Program-made: the position numbers and the translations under genes | NCBI GenBank assembly: GCA_905182985.1 | Contig: CAJJDN010000007.1 | Location: forward strand, 1 to 64,000 | From: Paramecium sonneborni | Taxonomy: Eukaryota > Ciliophora > Oligohymenophorea > Peniculida > Parameciidae | Length of the DNA: 64,000 bases | Direction: 5' to 3' | In this document: positions 12,650 through 26,213 of the stretch, one piece after another | Numbering within the stretch: the stretch's first letter is position 1 | Layout: each line of letters opens with the position of its first letter | Notes under the pieces: model-generated | Told to the model about the DNA's origin: nothing | Seen by the model: only the letters and a program-made list of their open reading frames with translations | The model's database searches: none

Positions 12650-15600
12650 TCAAATAAAAATAATGAAAATCAGATATATGTATTATGAGATGAAAACTGC
12701 ATAAAATTCTTCTATAATAATGTCTGAGCTTAAATTTGGAATTTATTTTTATCCTTTAACACATAATCCATTTTAGTTCTCAAAATAGCATTCATTAAAT
12801 CTACTATTACATTCATTTTAATCAATGATTTTCTCACATTACTTTACACATATTTCAATATTTTCTTAAGAGTTAATACTCCAATAACAACGATCTTAAG
12901 CTTATAAACAGGCTTGTTTTGTCAAAAAAGAGGAACAAAGAATAGAATTACATTTTCCATTTTGATAGAGACAAGTATTGGTTTATGAATTACATAAACA
13001 TGATTCTATAATAGATTCACATTATTTGCAAATTAAGTCATTAAATAGAACACATGAATATCCATTAATTTCATTACCTTAACAAAGTGTATTAGATGAG
13101 CCGTACATCCTAAAATAATAAATAATGAAAAAATACTCGCAATATTGATTAGTACATATCTCTATATCATCTAATAAAGCATACTTCTACCAATTGCATT
13201 TAAGACCGTCAACTGCTGATAAATTACAAATGTTGGTAACTAATTCTCCATAGATTTCTGAGGTGATTTGACTACACCTAAGTAATTGTTGACAATTATT
13301 CTCTTAATCTAAATAACAACCCTCATTTAATTAGCATTCTGAAGCAGGATAGTCATCACATATCTTTTGTTTGCAGATTCCTTAATAATATATACAATTT
13401 GAATTTGAGCAATCTGAATATGGACATGATAAACTATAATTGTTTACAGTAACACAAAATTATCCAGCTTACAGACATGGCTAAGAATTTATATAAATTG
13501 TCTAACAAGAGTTTTTAGGATCAATAATATCTTCACATTTAATAGCTGGTTAACAACCATTCTTTAAACTCAAATAACAAGTTTTATAATCTATAATTGA
13601 ATTACATTCGTCTTCCTTAAGATGATGGCATTATTTTTTAACACACTTTTAAATATCAATATCAAAATAGCAACGATTATTTTATTTGCATTCTGATATA
13701 TTTATTAATTAACATCTTTCTACCTCCTAATCAGATTTACACTTGCAATTCAAATTATCCTGATTCCATAAACAAAGAGAATTAGTATGACAAAAATTTT
13801 TATTAATCCCATCAATATTACAATAATTCTCATTTATTAAAGGAGTTTAACATTTTAAATTTATTGAATCATAAGAACAGTTTTAATTTAACACTGATGC
13901 GCATGCTTTAGAATTTACTAAACTAATAAACATACAAATTTATGAAACCTCAGTAAAGGCCTGACATCTATTATCCTTAAAAATACAAGGTTCTTGTTCA
14001 ATTTTAGAACAACCTAACAAATTCAAACCTTTACTATTGCATCTCAATGACCAAATATTGAATCTGCTTGTACATTTATTTTTTATTTAATCATACATAC
14101 ATGCTGTATTTCTAACCTTCAAAATGCATACTAATTCATTAACTACTAGTGGTGTATCGCATTCAATATAATCAAGTAATTCTTAACATTTCTGTCCATT
14201 CCAATATGTTGGAAGATTCTTATTGGAAATACAAGCCAATCTAGATATACCTGAAAAAAGTGTTTCGTTTGAAATATTCTCACAACTTTTTTTATCGAAA
14301 TCATAACCACATGACAAATTAGGTAACATTTGACAAACATAAATTGATACATTTTAAAAATCAGAACATTTTTGTTAATTCGATAAAGTGAAATCTGTAC
14401 AAGAATTTATCCATTAACATTATTTATTGGGAATTGATAAACATGTTATCTTACTAACTCCATCTTGTTAACATTATATTTCATCAATTGATTTTTCTAC
14501 ACAAGAATTGTATTCGTATACACAATTAATACTATTGTGAATACAAACATTTTTATTAACATTTTCCATTACGTTGAAAGATTAGTCCCAATCTTAACAA
14601 ATAGAATCTCTCCATATACATTATTAGTCCTCATTAGTAATATTCAAACATCCCCAAATATTTAATTAATCAGTACAAAATAAAATACTGAAATCAATCA
14701 CTTCTTTACATGATCCTTTCCAAATGCATGATTTATTTGGAATTCGAGATTTTTTACAATTTATTTCATTATGAAGATTTTCACAGGTACCTTGTAAAAG
14801 AGATGATTGAAGATTTGAATCTTGATGTTCTAATAATTCTGACATTGTTTTCCAACTATTGGCTTGTGATCTATCTTGGTTAGATACACATTACAATAGT
14901 TAAGAATCAAATATACATGGATCAATAGAGTTAAGACGACAAGCATTGTTATTAATATTAATTGGGAGCTATGTGCAATCAACTTAAACTGAAAGTGGTT
15001 TAAAGTCTACACATTTATTATCCAACCATTGACAATTAATTATATTGCTATTGAGACATTTACTTTCAGTTTTATATTAGAAGCAAGTATAATAGTTGCA
15101 GTAACTACAACTGTTATTTAGCCATATGCAATTTTCTGTAGATATTTCACAAGCCAAAGAATTATAATAATTAGAACAAGTATTAGGTTGTAAAAAGACT
15201 TTATTGCATGACATTTAAAATGGATCGTAATAGCAAGGTTCGACAGTAATAGCCTTACAAGCATTATGTGAATGAAGTATAGTGGCAGATTCACAAGATG
15301 TAACAACTTCATCAGCACATTCTTAAATTGATTGTTCCCACTTGCAAGTTTAACCAGGAGTTTGAATTGTTTCACATGCTGATTAATTTAACAACTCTAT
15401 ACATTTTACAATGTAAAGATTTGCATTATCACAATACCCTCCATCTCCAATTTAAATCCATTAACATGGTACAGTTGTTTATTATAAACACCCTTTCATA
15501 TTCAATCCAAAAACATTACAGCTTGCCACTTTCATATTAATTTCTGTGCATTTATTTTTGTCATAATGTCTCACACAACTTTTTGTTATTGAACTCGAAC

Positions 15601-18600
15601 ATACACTGATTGATGTTGTTATTTCTATATTTTCAAGAGTACAATCTGTATCAATCATTTCATATACATCACAACTCTTCTTTTCTTTATTCCAAATACA
15701 TCTGATATTTGATAGATGGACATTCTCACAAGCTCTTTGATTCAAATTCTTACATGAAATCATTCTTTTATTTTCATTTTTAAGTGTATTCAAGCATTTG
15801 CTATCGCTCCATTTACAACTCAATTCTTTTGTTAAATCACTTAGGCAGGCTTCTTTTGATAAATTTATGCAGCTTTATTGAATCTCATTAATTATTTTAT
15901 GGCATTTAAAATATTCAAATTTCCATTAACCAACTTAATTAAGACATCCAAATTTATTTAATTATTCTACTAATCCCTTTATTTAACAATTTGATCCATT
16001 AAAATAACAAGTATTTCTTATCTGAGAACATTACTTTAAAGTTGTTCCTTAGCAAACTGTTGAATCATCATATTCTTTAATAAGTTTACATTTTTTATCT
16101 GTGAATGAATATTTACATTCTTCTTAATTCATTTATATACATGCACCATAACTTGATTAAAAGTTTAAAAGAGATTGGCAATCCGTTATTGATGTATTTT
16201 AAATATTTTTACAAGATTCATCCCAATAACATTAAAGGGAAGAATTTAAATGATGTAAATCTTCTAAACATAAACTTTCACTAAGTTATTCGCATGTTAA
16301 AGAGTCAAAATCTTTATCTTAATAACAAAAACCTAATCCACTTTTTGTATATCCATATATACAATTATCAAATTTAGTACAAGCATTATATGAATGAAAT
16401 CCCTCGAGTGATGGACATGTTTCTTGATAAAAGTCTACACATTCATCATCTTCCCATGTACATGCAAATTATTTATTTTAAAGAATGCATTTATGTAAAG
16501 GATAAGAATAACAATACCAATAATTTTAAGTTTAATATATTGGTTAACATTTTTAATTGACATAAATACAATCATGATATTAACGACAAAATTCATAATT
16601 TGTTTATTCAAAAAAATCGCAATAATAGTTTGTATAAGGATGATGAAAACATTATCCATTTTTCAAAACACATTTTAAGTCCGAAGAATTGTTTAAACCA
16701 CATTATGTCACTGAATCTTCACATAAAGTAGAAGCATAAAATTGACATTAATTTTCAATAAATTGACAATATTAATTTTGAATAGATCCACATGCAAATT
16801 AATTTAATGGACTATCACAAGTATATAGTTCAAAATTAGATATTTATTCTTCTTCTAAGCATGTTAATCCATTTGAAACAAAAAATTAGTTACTTGAGAT
16901 CAAAGAGCAAGTATAATCACTTCCATATTATGTAGTATAATTTTAAGAAGTAGTACAAACATTACCATTCCAATAACATTTTAAAAATTAATAATAAGAA
17001 CATGCAAATTAATTTAGATATTTGCAATTAGATATTATTTAATAAGATGCTAAATATTGACATTTCTAATTATAAAATGCACACCTATGATTTTAAGTAT
17101 TTTGAATACATCCTAAATAAGATAATCCAATAGTATCACATTCTAAATCAGCATTAGTTGGTTTGGAGCATCCAGTAGATTCATCATAAAGACAACTATC
17201 ATTAGCTCTAGAACAATGATTGGGATTTATTTCATTTTTTGAAAAATTTGTATTAATAGTTTGGCAAGATTGAGTCATATTATCAATCTATATACATTTC
17301 TTATCGATGATGAAATTATTGCTTGAAACATTATTTATAAGTTAACAATAGTTTCCATTNAGCAAACTGTTGAATCATCATATTCTTTAATAAGTTTACA
17401 TTTTTTATCTGTGAATGAATATTTACATTCTTCTTAATTCATTTATATACATGCACCATAACTTGATTAAAAGTTTAAAAGAGATTGGCAATCCGTTATT
17501 GATGTATTTTAAATATTTTTACAAGATTCATCCCAATAACATTAAAGGGAAGAATTTAAATGATGTAAATCTTCTAAACATAAACTTTCACTAAGTTATT
17601 CGCATGTTAAAGAGTCAAAATCTTTATCTTAATAACAAAAACCTAATCCACTTTTTGTATATCCATATATACAATTATCAAATTTAGTACAAGCATTATA
17701 TGAATGAAATCCCTCGAGTGATGGACATGTTTCTTGATAAAAGTCTACACATTCATCATCTTCCCATGTACATGCAAATTATTTATTTTAAAGAATGCAT
17801 TTATGTAAAGGATAAGAATAACAATACCAATAATTTTAAGTTTAATATATTGGTTAACATTTTTAATTGACATAAATACAATCATGATATTAACGACAAA
17901 ATTCATAATTTGTTTATTCAAAAAAATCGCAATAATAGTTTGTATAAGGATGATGAAAACATTATCCATTTTTCAAAACACATTTTAAGTCCGAAGAATT
18001 GTTTAAACCACATTATGTCACTGAATCTTCACATAAAGTAGAAGCATAAAATTGACATTAATTTTCAATAAATTGACAATATTAATTTTGAATAGATCCA
18101 CATGCAAATTAATTTAATGGACTATCACAAGTATATAGTTCAAAATTAGATATTTATTCTTCTTCTAAGCATGTTAATCCATTTGAAACAAAAAATTAGT
18201 TACTTGAGATCAAAGAGCAAGTATAATCACTTCCATATTATGTAGTATAATTTTAAGAAGTAGTACAAACATTACCATTCCAATAACATTTTAAAAATTA
18301 ATAATAAGAACATGCAAATTAATTTAGATATTTGCAATTAGATATTATTTAATAAGATGCTAAATATTGACATTTCTAATTATAAAATGCACACCTATGA
18401 TTTTAAGTATTTTGAATACATCCTAAATAAGATAATCCAATAGTATCACATTCTAAATCAGCATTAGTTGGTTTGGAGCATCCAGTAGATTCATCATAAA
18501 GACAACTATCATTAGCTCTAGAACAATGATTGGGATTTATTTCATTTTTTGAAAAATTTGTATTAATAGTTTGGCAAGATTGAGTCATATTATCAATCTA

Positions 18601-21425
18601 TATACATTTCTTATCGATGATGAAATTATTGCTTGAAACATTATTTATAAGTTAACAATAGTTTCCATTTGTCTAAACTCTGGTACAAGCTCTTAAATTA
18701 GCTTATGAACATTGTATAATATTTAAGAGTAGATAGGCATCCATAGAATCTTCAATTAAAGTAGTACATTTATGATTAATAAATGCACACATTTAAATAT
18801 ACTCTCCTTGTTAATTCAAACCGGTTAGACCATTACATCGATGTATGTTCATTTGTTCAGATTCTCCACAATCAATTAAGATAGTAGGATTGGATTAACA
18901 TTAATTATCTATGTAAGTACAATAATTATCTTTAGTAAATTGTTTTGATACATCAGATACAAGTGCTTAACAAATTCTACTTGTAAAATTAGCATAATCA
19001 GAACAATTTAGAGAATACTGAGAATAGTTCTAACATTAATTTTAATTAGTATCCCAATAGCAATGCTACCCTTTTTTGATGATGGCCAAACAAGTTTTTT
19101 GATTAACGAAATTAGAATTGCAGTCTAGGTTTGATAATTAAATAGTATCATTTTCATTAAATTAAATGCATTACTTTGAATCCAAATCAAAATATGTGAA
19201 AGCATCCTAAACTTTTTAGCAACCGAATCTATTGATTAAAGGATCATAAGTAATTTATGTAAAAGCACTAGGAGTGTAACAGGAATTGATTGATAAATCA
19301 TATAAGCATACTGTTGATTCAGATGAGTATAATTTACACACTTATGAATTTACATTTTAAAGAGATGAGCAAAGAATAGAATTAATATAAGACTCATCAA
19401 TAGATTTACATTATCCGCCTAAAAATTAACAATATATTCCAGATTTCTATTTGGACACACATACTTCTTTGGAAAAGCCATATCCTTAACATCCAAAAGA
19501 CTCGATATCCACTATATCTAATTCTTGACAAGAGTTGCTATCTTTATCAAATGTACAAACCAGATTTGATTTTGATACTTTAGATTTTTAACAAATTTTC
19601 TCATTAGCTAATACTTGCTCATTACAATTTAATTCTGCAACATCTTTTTCTAAGAGGGCTAAACATACTTATTGTTATTAATCCCATTTTTTAAAACCTG
19701 GTTAAGTGTAAATACATGAATATCTATTAATAAGAGTTAGATCATTTGCTTAAGATGTCAGAAAATAGCATTTTCCTTCACTTAGATTATATTCAGTGGG
19801 AATAGTTAAATGATATTTACAAAAATTTATGTTACTTATTTTTCTAAAGTAAAAATACCAATAATCAGGATTATCAGAATCTATTAAAGATCTTTAAGCT
19901 ATTAAGATAGGTTATTCTAAAACATTCTTACATTCAAGACCATCCCAGAAACAAAGTTAATCACTTAAAGTTATTTATATACAAGATTTTGCATTAAAAG
20001 CTTAATTGCATTTCATAAGTTTTATTTATTGATCATTTATTCTATAACATCTTTACAATTCTTCATTCCATCCACATCGATCATTTAAGTATTTACAATA
20101 CATTCTTTCAATGCCAATTTAATCACATCCATACTTAGGTGAACAAGTCTTTACTAAATCTATGTAAGTTGTTCCTAAGTATATACATCCTTTCACTGCC
20201 TCACAAGTATTTTAACTATTTAAAAAGAATCCAGAACAATTATTACTACATCTATTTGTATCTGTATCTATGTAATGTTCCTATAATTATTAGCATTATT
20301 TAACAGTACAATAACTATTTTCACAATCAGCTACATAATCTTACTCCAATTTTATACATGGATACTCATATTCATTTCCCATTATTTTACATCTTTTAAA
20401 TTGTGAATCAAAATATATGCATTAATACTAATCTAATTATTTGCAGCTCAAATCAAATTCTATTAACTTTTCTTCCTTATTCAAATCAGACTTTATGAAT
20501 TTCTTACAAACTCCATCTGAAAACACATATTCATCTGTTATAGAAGGATTTCTATTTAAATATTTACAATATATATGATTGATCCCTCTCTTCTCATCTG
20601 TCACTCTTATAAGATTTAAATAATCGCTGTCATTTTCAATCTCTAATGCTATACATCCCTCTCTTTATCTGTCAGATATCTACACTATTTTTATTTGTAT
20701 CTATATCTTACAATTTGTACGTGTTATTGTTTTTGATTCTCTATATGTAAACCACACAAAAGTTCCATTCAAATGTCTATAATTATTCTGTAAAAAAACT
20801 GAATTAGGATCGTCGTAATTTATATTATTATCAATATCTAAACCCATCTCTTTTTTGAATTAATTGTCAGCCTCTGTGAATAAATTTGGAGTATATTATA
20901 TCAAGTCCCATAAAATAGTACTGTGAATTATTAAATAATGTTCTATTAGATAACAAGCTGAAGCACTATATTATTATAAACCAAAGTCTTTTTAAATTTA
21001 ATCCCATTAGTTTTGCTATAATAAATAACAATTTCCATCTTTCCAATAGCAAACCTGTTCTCGATTCTAAATTGATAAACATCCAAATTTAGATAAATTA
21101 TTTTAACATTACTCCGTTTGAAAATTCGGAATTACTTCACATACTGTTTTAAAACGGCCTTATTTATAGAAGACTTAATACATCTAGCTAGTTCTCCTAA
21201 CATATTTCCTATTTATTTAACACAACCTCTCCTATTCAAACTCAAACTACACCCAATTTAGTAATCATAAGTTATTTCACAAAGCCTTCTAATACTATCC
21301 CATTTACACTTTTCATCATCACTTTCAATGCAACTTTAATAACTTTATTTTTCTCTACATAAGTCAACACATTTTGTCTCGATAAATAACCATAAAAGTA
21401 TCAATTAAAATTTCAAAGAAATCAT
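12650..21425 (-). CDS. Giant cysteine-rich surface-antigen-like protein
   Basis: Starts at ATG 21423-21425 with a signal peptide (MISLKFQLILLWLFIETKC). It has one 23-nt intron (21159-21181) and ends at TGA 12650-12652. The frame is interrupted in this assembly only by the false duplication around the N at 17360. Removing 1310 nt restores one frame of about 2480 codons. Reading plus-strand codons from 12653 to about 15500, I found no in-frame stop. Cysteines are extremely frequent and regularly spaced, with recurring C-x-W units (RCIWNKEKKSC, KCKWDSIRRLC, VCYWKDGNC), as in Paramecium surface antigen (PSA) repeats. Size and nearly intronless structure match immobilisation-antigen genes, which are often near telomeres. 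The C-terminus ends in a short hydrophobic tail (YIYLIFIIFI) that could serve as a membrane or GPI-anchor signal. It is more Asn/Gln-rich than classical i-antigens, so 'surface-antigen-like' is the safe call. Confidence 0.85.
16051..18669. repeat. Identical 1309-bp copies either side of one N (assembly overlap)
   Basis: Bases 16051-17359 and 17361-18669 appear identical with a single N between them. The whole block lies inside the antigen gene. The 1310-nt offset is not a multiple of three: codon boundaries (lowest coordinate modulo 3) are 2 below the N and 1 above it, exactly what removal of 1310 nt would reconcile. This is strong internal evidence that the duplication is artefactual. Confidence 0.93.
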
Positions 21426-22209
21426 TTTGTTATAATTTATAATTTTTCTTTTATTATCTAGCTCTTTAAAATTAAATATCTAAGATACATATATTAAATT
21501 TTTATTTATCAAACATAACACACAATCAAACGATGTTTCAATTATTAATATTCTTTTATAATAACAAAATCAAATCATAATATTTTAGCCAACTTAGTAA
21601 CAAATTAAAAATGAAAAAATCATTAAATTATTATTTCAGAATTTTAGCATTCATAAATAATAAACATATTATTTTTAAGTAATTTAACAATTTAAAGAAT
21701 TTTATTATTTTTCTTAATTGTCGATTATCATAAAAAAATTTAAAAGCTATTCCTATTAATAAAAATATAAAAATTATTAAACTGTATGTAGAAATAATTC
21801 TTTTATCAAATATCAAGTTATGTATTTTTTTTTATTTTGAAAAAAGAATTCAAGCAGCTACATAAATATGTCTTATATATATTTAAATCATTTTCAAATT
21901 TAATTTTATCAAATGAAAAAATCTAAAGTAAGTTCATTTAAGATTTTAATAAAAGTTTAGTGGTTTTAGTGCCTTAGGCTTTATGTCAACAACACTAAAA
22001 CTCTACATAATAAGCAAAAAGAAGATCACTATTTTATATATTATTAATTAAAATTTTTTATTTTAATTTAATAATATATATGTCTTATGAATTGTAGAAT
22101 TATCTAAAACAAGAAAAATTTTGTCTTTTAAAAAAATGCTAATACTTTAATATGCAAAAGAATTGCAAATTATTTTAAATGATTCATGATAAATTCTTAC
22201 TACAATTAT
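21426..22209. other. AT-rich spacer upstream of the antigen gene
   Basis: Contains the expected promoter region of the minus-strand antigen gene. I see no gene. A hydrophobic 61-codon ORF at 21631-21816 has only a TTG at its start. A 9-bp inverted repeat (GTTTTAGTG at 21963-21971, CACTAAAAC at 21993-22001) is present. Confidence 0.5.
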
Positions 22210-23074
22210 NNNNNNNNNNNNNNNNNNNNNNNNNNNNNNNNNNNNNNNNNNNNNNNNNNNNNNNNNNNNNNNNNNNNNNNNNNNNNNNNNNNNNNNNNNN
22301 NNNNNNNNNNNNNNNNNNNNNNNNNNNNNNNNNNNNNNNNNNNNNNNNNNNNNNNNNNNNNNNNNNNNNNNNNNNNNNNNNNNNNNNNNNNNNNNNNNNN
22401 NNNNNNNNNNNNNNNNNNNNNNNNNNNNNNNNNNNNNNNNNNNNNNNNNNNNNNNNNNNNNNNNNNNNNNNNNNNNNNNNNNNNNNNNNNNNNNNNNNNN
22501 NNNNNNNNNNNNNNNNNNNNNNNNNNNNNNNNNNNNNNNNNNNNNNNNNNNNNNNNNNNNNNNNNNNNNNNNNNNNNNNNNNNNNNNNNNNNNNNNNNNN
22601 NNNNNNNNNNNNNNNNNNNNNNNNNNNNNNNNNNNNNNNNNNNNNNNNNNNNNNNNNNNNNNNNNNNNNNNNNNNNNNNNNNNNNNNNNNNNNNNNNNNN
22701 NNNNNNNNNNNNNNNNNNNNNNNNNNNNNNNNNNNNNNNNNNNNNNNNNNNNNNNNNNNNNNNNNNNNNNNNNNNNNNNNNNNNNNNNNNNNNNNNNNNN
22801 NNNNNNNNNNNNNNNNNNNNNNNNNNNNNNNNNNNNNNNNNNNNNNNNNNNNNNNNNNNNNNNNNNNNNNNNNNNNNNNNNNNNNNNNNNNNNNNNNNNN
22901 NNNNNNNNNNNNNNNNNNNNNNNNNNNNNNNNNNNNNNNNNNNNNNNNNNNNNNNNNNNNNNNNNNNNNNNNNNNNNNNNNNNNNNNNNNNNNNNNNNNN
23001 NNNNNNNNNNNNNNNNNNNNNNNNNNNNNNNNNNNNNNNNNNNNNNNNNNNNNNNNNNNNNNNNNNNNNNNNNN
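22210..23074. other. Sequence gap, 865 N
   Basis: Run of undetermined bases. Reading frames that span it are meaningless. Confidence 0.99.
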
Positions 23075-23355
23075 TAATTAGCATATTTATCAAAAACTAA
23101 CAAAAAATGAATAAGCAGACAAAATTTTAAAAAAATTTTTAGTTGCTATGTATGATCAGTTTAGAAATGAGTTTAGAAATTACTATCAGAAATGAATAAG
23201 CTAATTTTTCTTTGGTCTAAATATTTTCTAAAAACTAATATTGTCATCTTAAATACCCTCATTCTATAAATTATTTCATAATCCAATAATATATCATCTT
23301 ATAATTAAGGTCATTCTTCTCTTGGTCCCATAAATAGTTTATCCTTAGTAAACAT
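23075..23355 (-). pseudogene. Degenerate or partial gene running into the gap
   Basis: Reading leftwards from an ATG at 23353-23355, one frame gives MFTKDKLFMGPREE, then a TGA (23311-23313), then PQLQDDILLDYEIIYRMR, a canonical-looking 22-nt intron (23235-23256) and FLENIQTKEKLAYSFLIVIS before entering the N gap. Apart from the single TGA the frame reads like protein. It may be a pseudogene, carry a sequence error, or start downstream of the TGA. No family recognised, and the 3' part is in the gap. Confidence 0.3.
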
Positions 23356-24054
23356 CTCCTTTATTTTAAACTTTAATTTAGATTTTAAACACTAAAATCT
23401 TTAAATTATTGACCAGTGAGTCATTGGAGCTAAATTATATAACTTAAATATTTAAAACTTGAGCTTCATTAAGAATAATAATTTCTAATTCATAAATAAA
23501 ATTTTAAAATGTATTATAAAACATCTTTATTGCAAGTATTATTTTTTTAATCTCTTCTACTCAAATTATTCATTTCTTATTCTAATTATCTAATTCTACA
23601 TTGAGAAGAGTAGAAAATTCATTATTTATTTTTTAAATTGATTTTTTATTAAATTTGGATTAATTTAGGTTTCAATTTATTAATTCTATTTATTGATAAG
23701 TTGGAATAAGTTGAGAAACCTTTTTAAAGGAAAGTTAACTATAACTATGAGATCAGATCTATTTTTTAATTTTAACAGTATTAAATACAATACAAATGGC
23801 AAACAATTTGTTAAATGATAATATATTTGTTACATATTTAAATTTTATATTAAGTCGCTTAGTTCTAGTGCCAATAATTTACTAAAACAAAACCTTTAAT
23901 GAAAACATTTATTGAATAGATAAAAGAAGAAAAGGTCATTCAATAAAATATCATGAATTAGAATTAAATAATTTATTTATTAAAAGGCAAGAAAGAGAAG
24001 AAATGATATTTGATAAAATACTCTATTAATTTTAAATATAATAATAATCAGTTA
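23356..24054. other. AT-rich spacer before the RING gene
   Basis: No supportable coding frame under the ciliate code. It is the upstream region of the plus-strand RING-finger gene, whose frame is closed by a TGA at 24004-24006. Confidence 0.5.
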
Positions 24055-25594
24055 ATGCTAAATAAAAGCTAAAACACTATGTAACTTTGTCAACTATGTA
24101 AAACTACGAGTTAGAACCCTATAAAGTTAATTTGCTCACATTCGCTTTGTTTAAAATGTGGAATAAAGATTTAGATATAAGAAAACACTAGGTAACCAAT
24201 TAATCAACAAATAGTCAAATACAAAATAAATATAGGATTTAATGTCCAAAATGCAACAAAATGACACATACTTATGATATTATAAATTTATTATTAGAGA
24301 GCAATGAATTATATTTGATAACTGATTCTAGTGATATGCAAATGGAAGTCTTAAACGAAGTAATTGTTTTAGCTTATAAATAACAGAGTTAATTCTCATT
24401 GTAAAAAAATTAATAGGAGGCTATTTTTGGTCGAAGAGAATCTAATGCTTATTAAATGTCAGAAATTGTTTCGAAGAACTCATAAATTTTAAATGTATAG
24501 GCTATTAACAACAATCCTTAAAATGCTTTTAATCACAATTAGTTCAATAAAAAGAAACCGATTATTGGAAATGAAAAAACATCCCCAACAAAATAATTTT
24601 AGAAGCCTATGCAATAGAATCACTAAAAAAAATAATCATATTAAATTGCTCATCAAGAAATTGCTGTAGAATGTAATAAAAAAATTATTTTACAGGTAAG
24701 GCCAAAACATAAGCAAACACATCAAATGTTTAATAGTAAAAATTAAATGATTTTTTAAAGCCCAATCCTAATACTCCTGTTGCTACACCAACGACAACAT
24801 CTACATAATTACTCTTTTAATAAACAGATATTAAGAATTCAGAAGTGTAACAAAAATAAAAGCAAAAAACATAAAATACTAATACAAACATCTATGTTTA
24901 AGAACATTAATAGAATTCTATAAATTCAAATTAATCTGATGTATTTCCACAACAGAATAAAAAAAATATTTTAAATAATCTGGAGAGTGTTTATCATCAA
25001 TAATTTTAACATTAGATTAAAATGGTTGATAAATATAATGGGAATAATAAATAAATTTTATTTGATGATAAATAAAAAGGTGTAGCAGAATTAAATAAAG
25101 AAAAAGAAAATTAATTTTTGAAAGAAATATCTAAAGATTGTTAAAATTCGTCTAATTAAACTTCGGATAATTCAAGGAACAAGAGAGGTTCTAATGGTTT
25201 AATTTAAGATATTGAAGAAAATGCATCTGTTTCAATAATTCAATCATATTTTTAAATGGTTTAAAAGAATGTTGAATAATTGGAAAGAGATGTTTTAAAT
25301 GCTTTAAATAGTAAATAAATTGATCCACAAGCAGTATATACTAAACTAAAGGTTTTAACTTCTAGAATTGGAAATAATGAAGGAGAGTTAGTTTAATCAA
25401 TTAAGGTTATGCAAAAATTGTAATAAGAAGTATTAGGATTATCTACTCCTTCTCAACATAGAAAAACTAGTTCTTATTAAAATGCAAGTCACAGATATTC
25501 TAATAATAGCAATTATGGTAAATAAATAGAAAAAAGTGACTAAAGTGTAGGAGCGATGCCTTAGGAGTTAAAAATATATAAAAAATTCTTATGA
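24055..25594 (+). CDS. C3HC4 RING-finger protein (497 aa)
   Basis: Three exons (24055-24191, 24215-24672, 24696-25594; introns 23 and 23 nt) give 497 residues. The N-terminus carries a textbook C3HC4 RING: C12-x2-C15, C27-x-H29, C32-x2-C35 and C56-x2-C59 (QLCQLCKTTS, ICSHSLCLKC, QCPKC). The first intron falls inside the RING and splicing is needed to bring the last Cys pair into frame, which supports the model. The rest is Asn/Gln/Ser-rich and probably disordered, with a helical, possibly coiled-coil stretch near residues 390-450 (MVQKNVEQLERDVLNALNSK). RING domains usually recruit ubiquitin-conjugating enzymes, so an E3 ligase role is likely, with unknown substrate. Two ATGs (24055 and eight codons later) are possible starts; the upstream frame is closed by TGA. 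It converges on the PX gene with a 30-bp gap. Confidence 0.85.
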
Positions 25595-25624
25595 TTTATT
25601 ATAATATATGGATATTCTGTTAAT

Positions 25625-26141
25625 TCATAAGTCTAATTTAAAATGTTTCAATTCACAGGGATCGTTGATTTCGATCGCGGCTTTTTAAGATTACTTTATG
25701 AAATCCTTAACAGGCTTTTCATTCTTTCCATATTAGATTAAGCTCTAGAATAAAAATAGTGCGTACTTTTAGGTATTAATGAATTTCATTTTTTCTTTTT
25801 TGAACAAAGTTGTGATCCATGTTACCAAAGAGTCGTTTTTCAGGAAATTTGGCAAGTTGTTTTATCACCTCTTTATTCAACTTTGAATGAAGTCCTTCTA
25901 GAAGACTATATCGGGTTTAAAAAATCCAATATAATGATCCATATGTCACTTTAATTTAATAGATTGTGAATTGTTTATCAATAATTTTGTGGTTAATTAC
26001 TTCTATTTAGTATTCACAATTCTAAATTATGATGAATGATTACTTATTAATCATATTATTTACTATTGAGTGACTGTTTAAGATTTTTATTTTTAGGTCT
26101 TTTTAAGAAGGACAATATGGGTAATTGATCATCAAGACCAT
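25625..26141 (-). CDS. PX-domain protein (164 aa)
   Basis: Two exons (26141-25767 and 25744-25625) joined over a 22-nt intron (25745-25766) give 164 residues that are almost entirely one PX (phox homology) domain. The hallmarks are visible: the RYS motif in YWIFQTRYSLLEGLHSKL, the proline-containing loop KFPEKRLFGNMDHNFVQKRK, and the following helix IHQYLKSLI. PX domains bind phosphoinositides, most often PI3P on endosomal or vacuolar membranes, so this is a small sorting-nexin-like or PX-only protein. The domain's last helix is completed only after splicing. A 109-codon plus-strand ORF overlaps it (25643-25969) but is the antisense shadow. Its start lies 72 bp from the divergent small gene at 26214. 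Confidence 0.85.
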
Positions 26142-26213
26142 TCAAGATTTATTAGTTTGAATTATTGTTTTGTTATTAAGTTTAGTTAGCCATTTTTGAT
26201 GGTTATTAAATAA

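Noticed and set aside
21631..21816. Hydrophobic 61-codon minus-strand ORF
   Set aside because: It begins with TTG, has no in-frame ATG near its start and no neighbour evidence.
22147..23103. Four ORFs of about 300 codons on both strands
   Set aside because: They are almost entirely N and reflect the 865-base gap.
25643..25969. 109-codon plus-strand frame starting MFQFTGIVDFDRG
   Set aside because: It is antisense to the PX-domain gene, whose minus-strand reading has clear PX motifs and a consistent intron.
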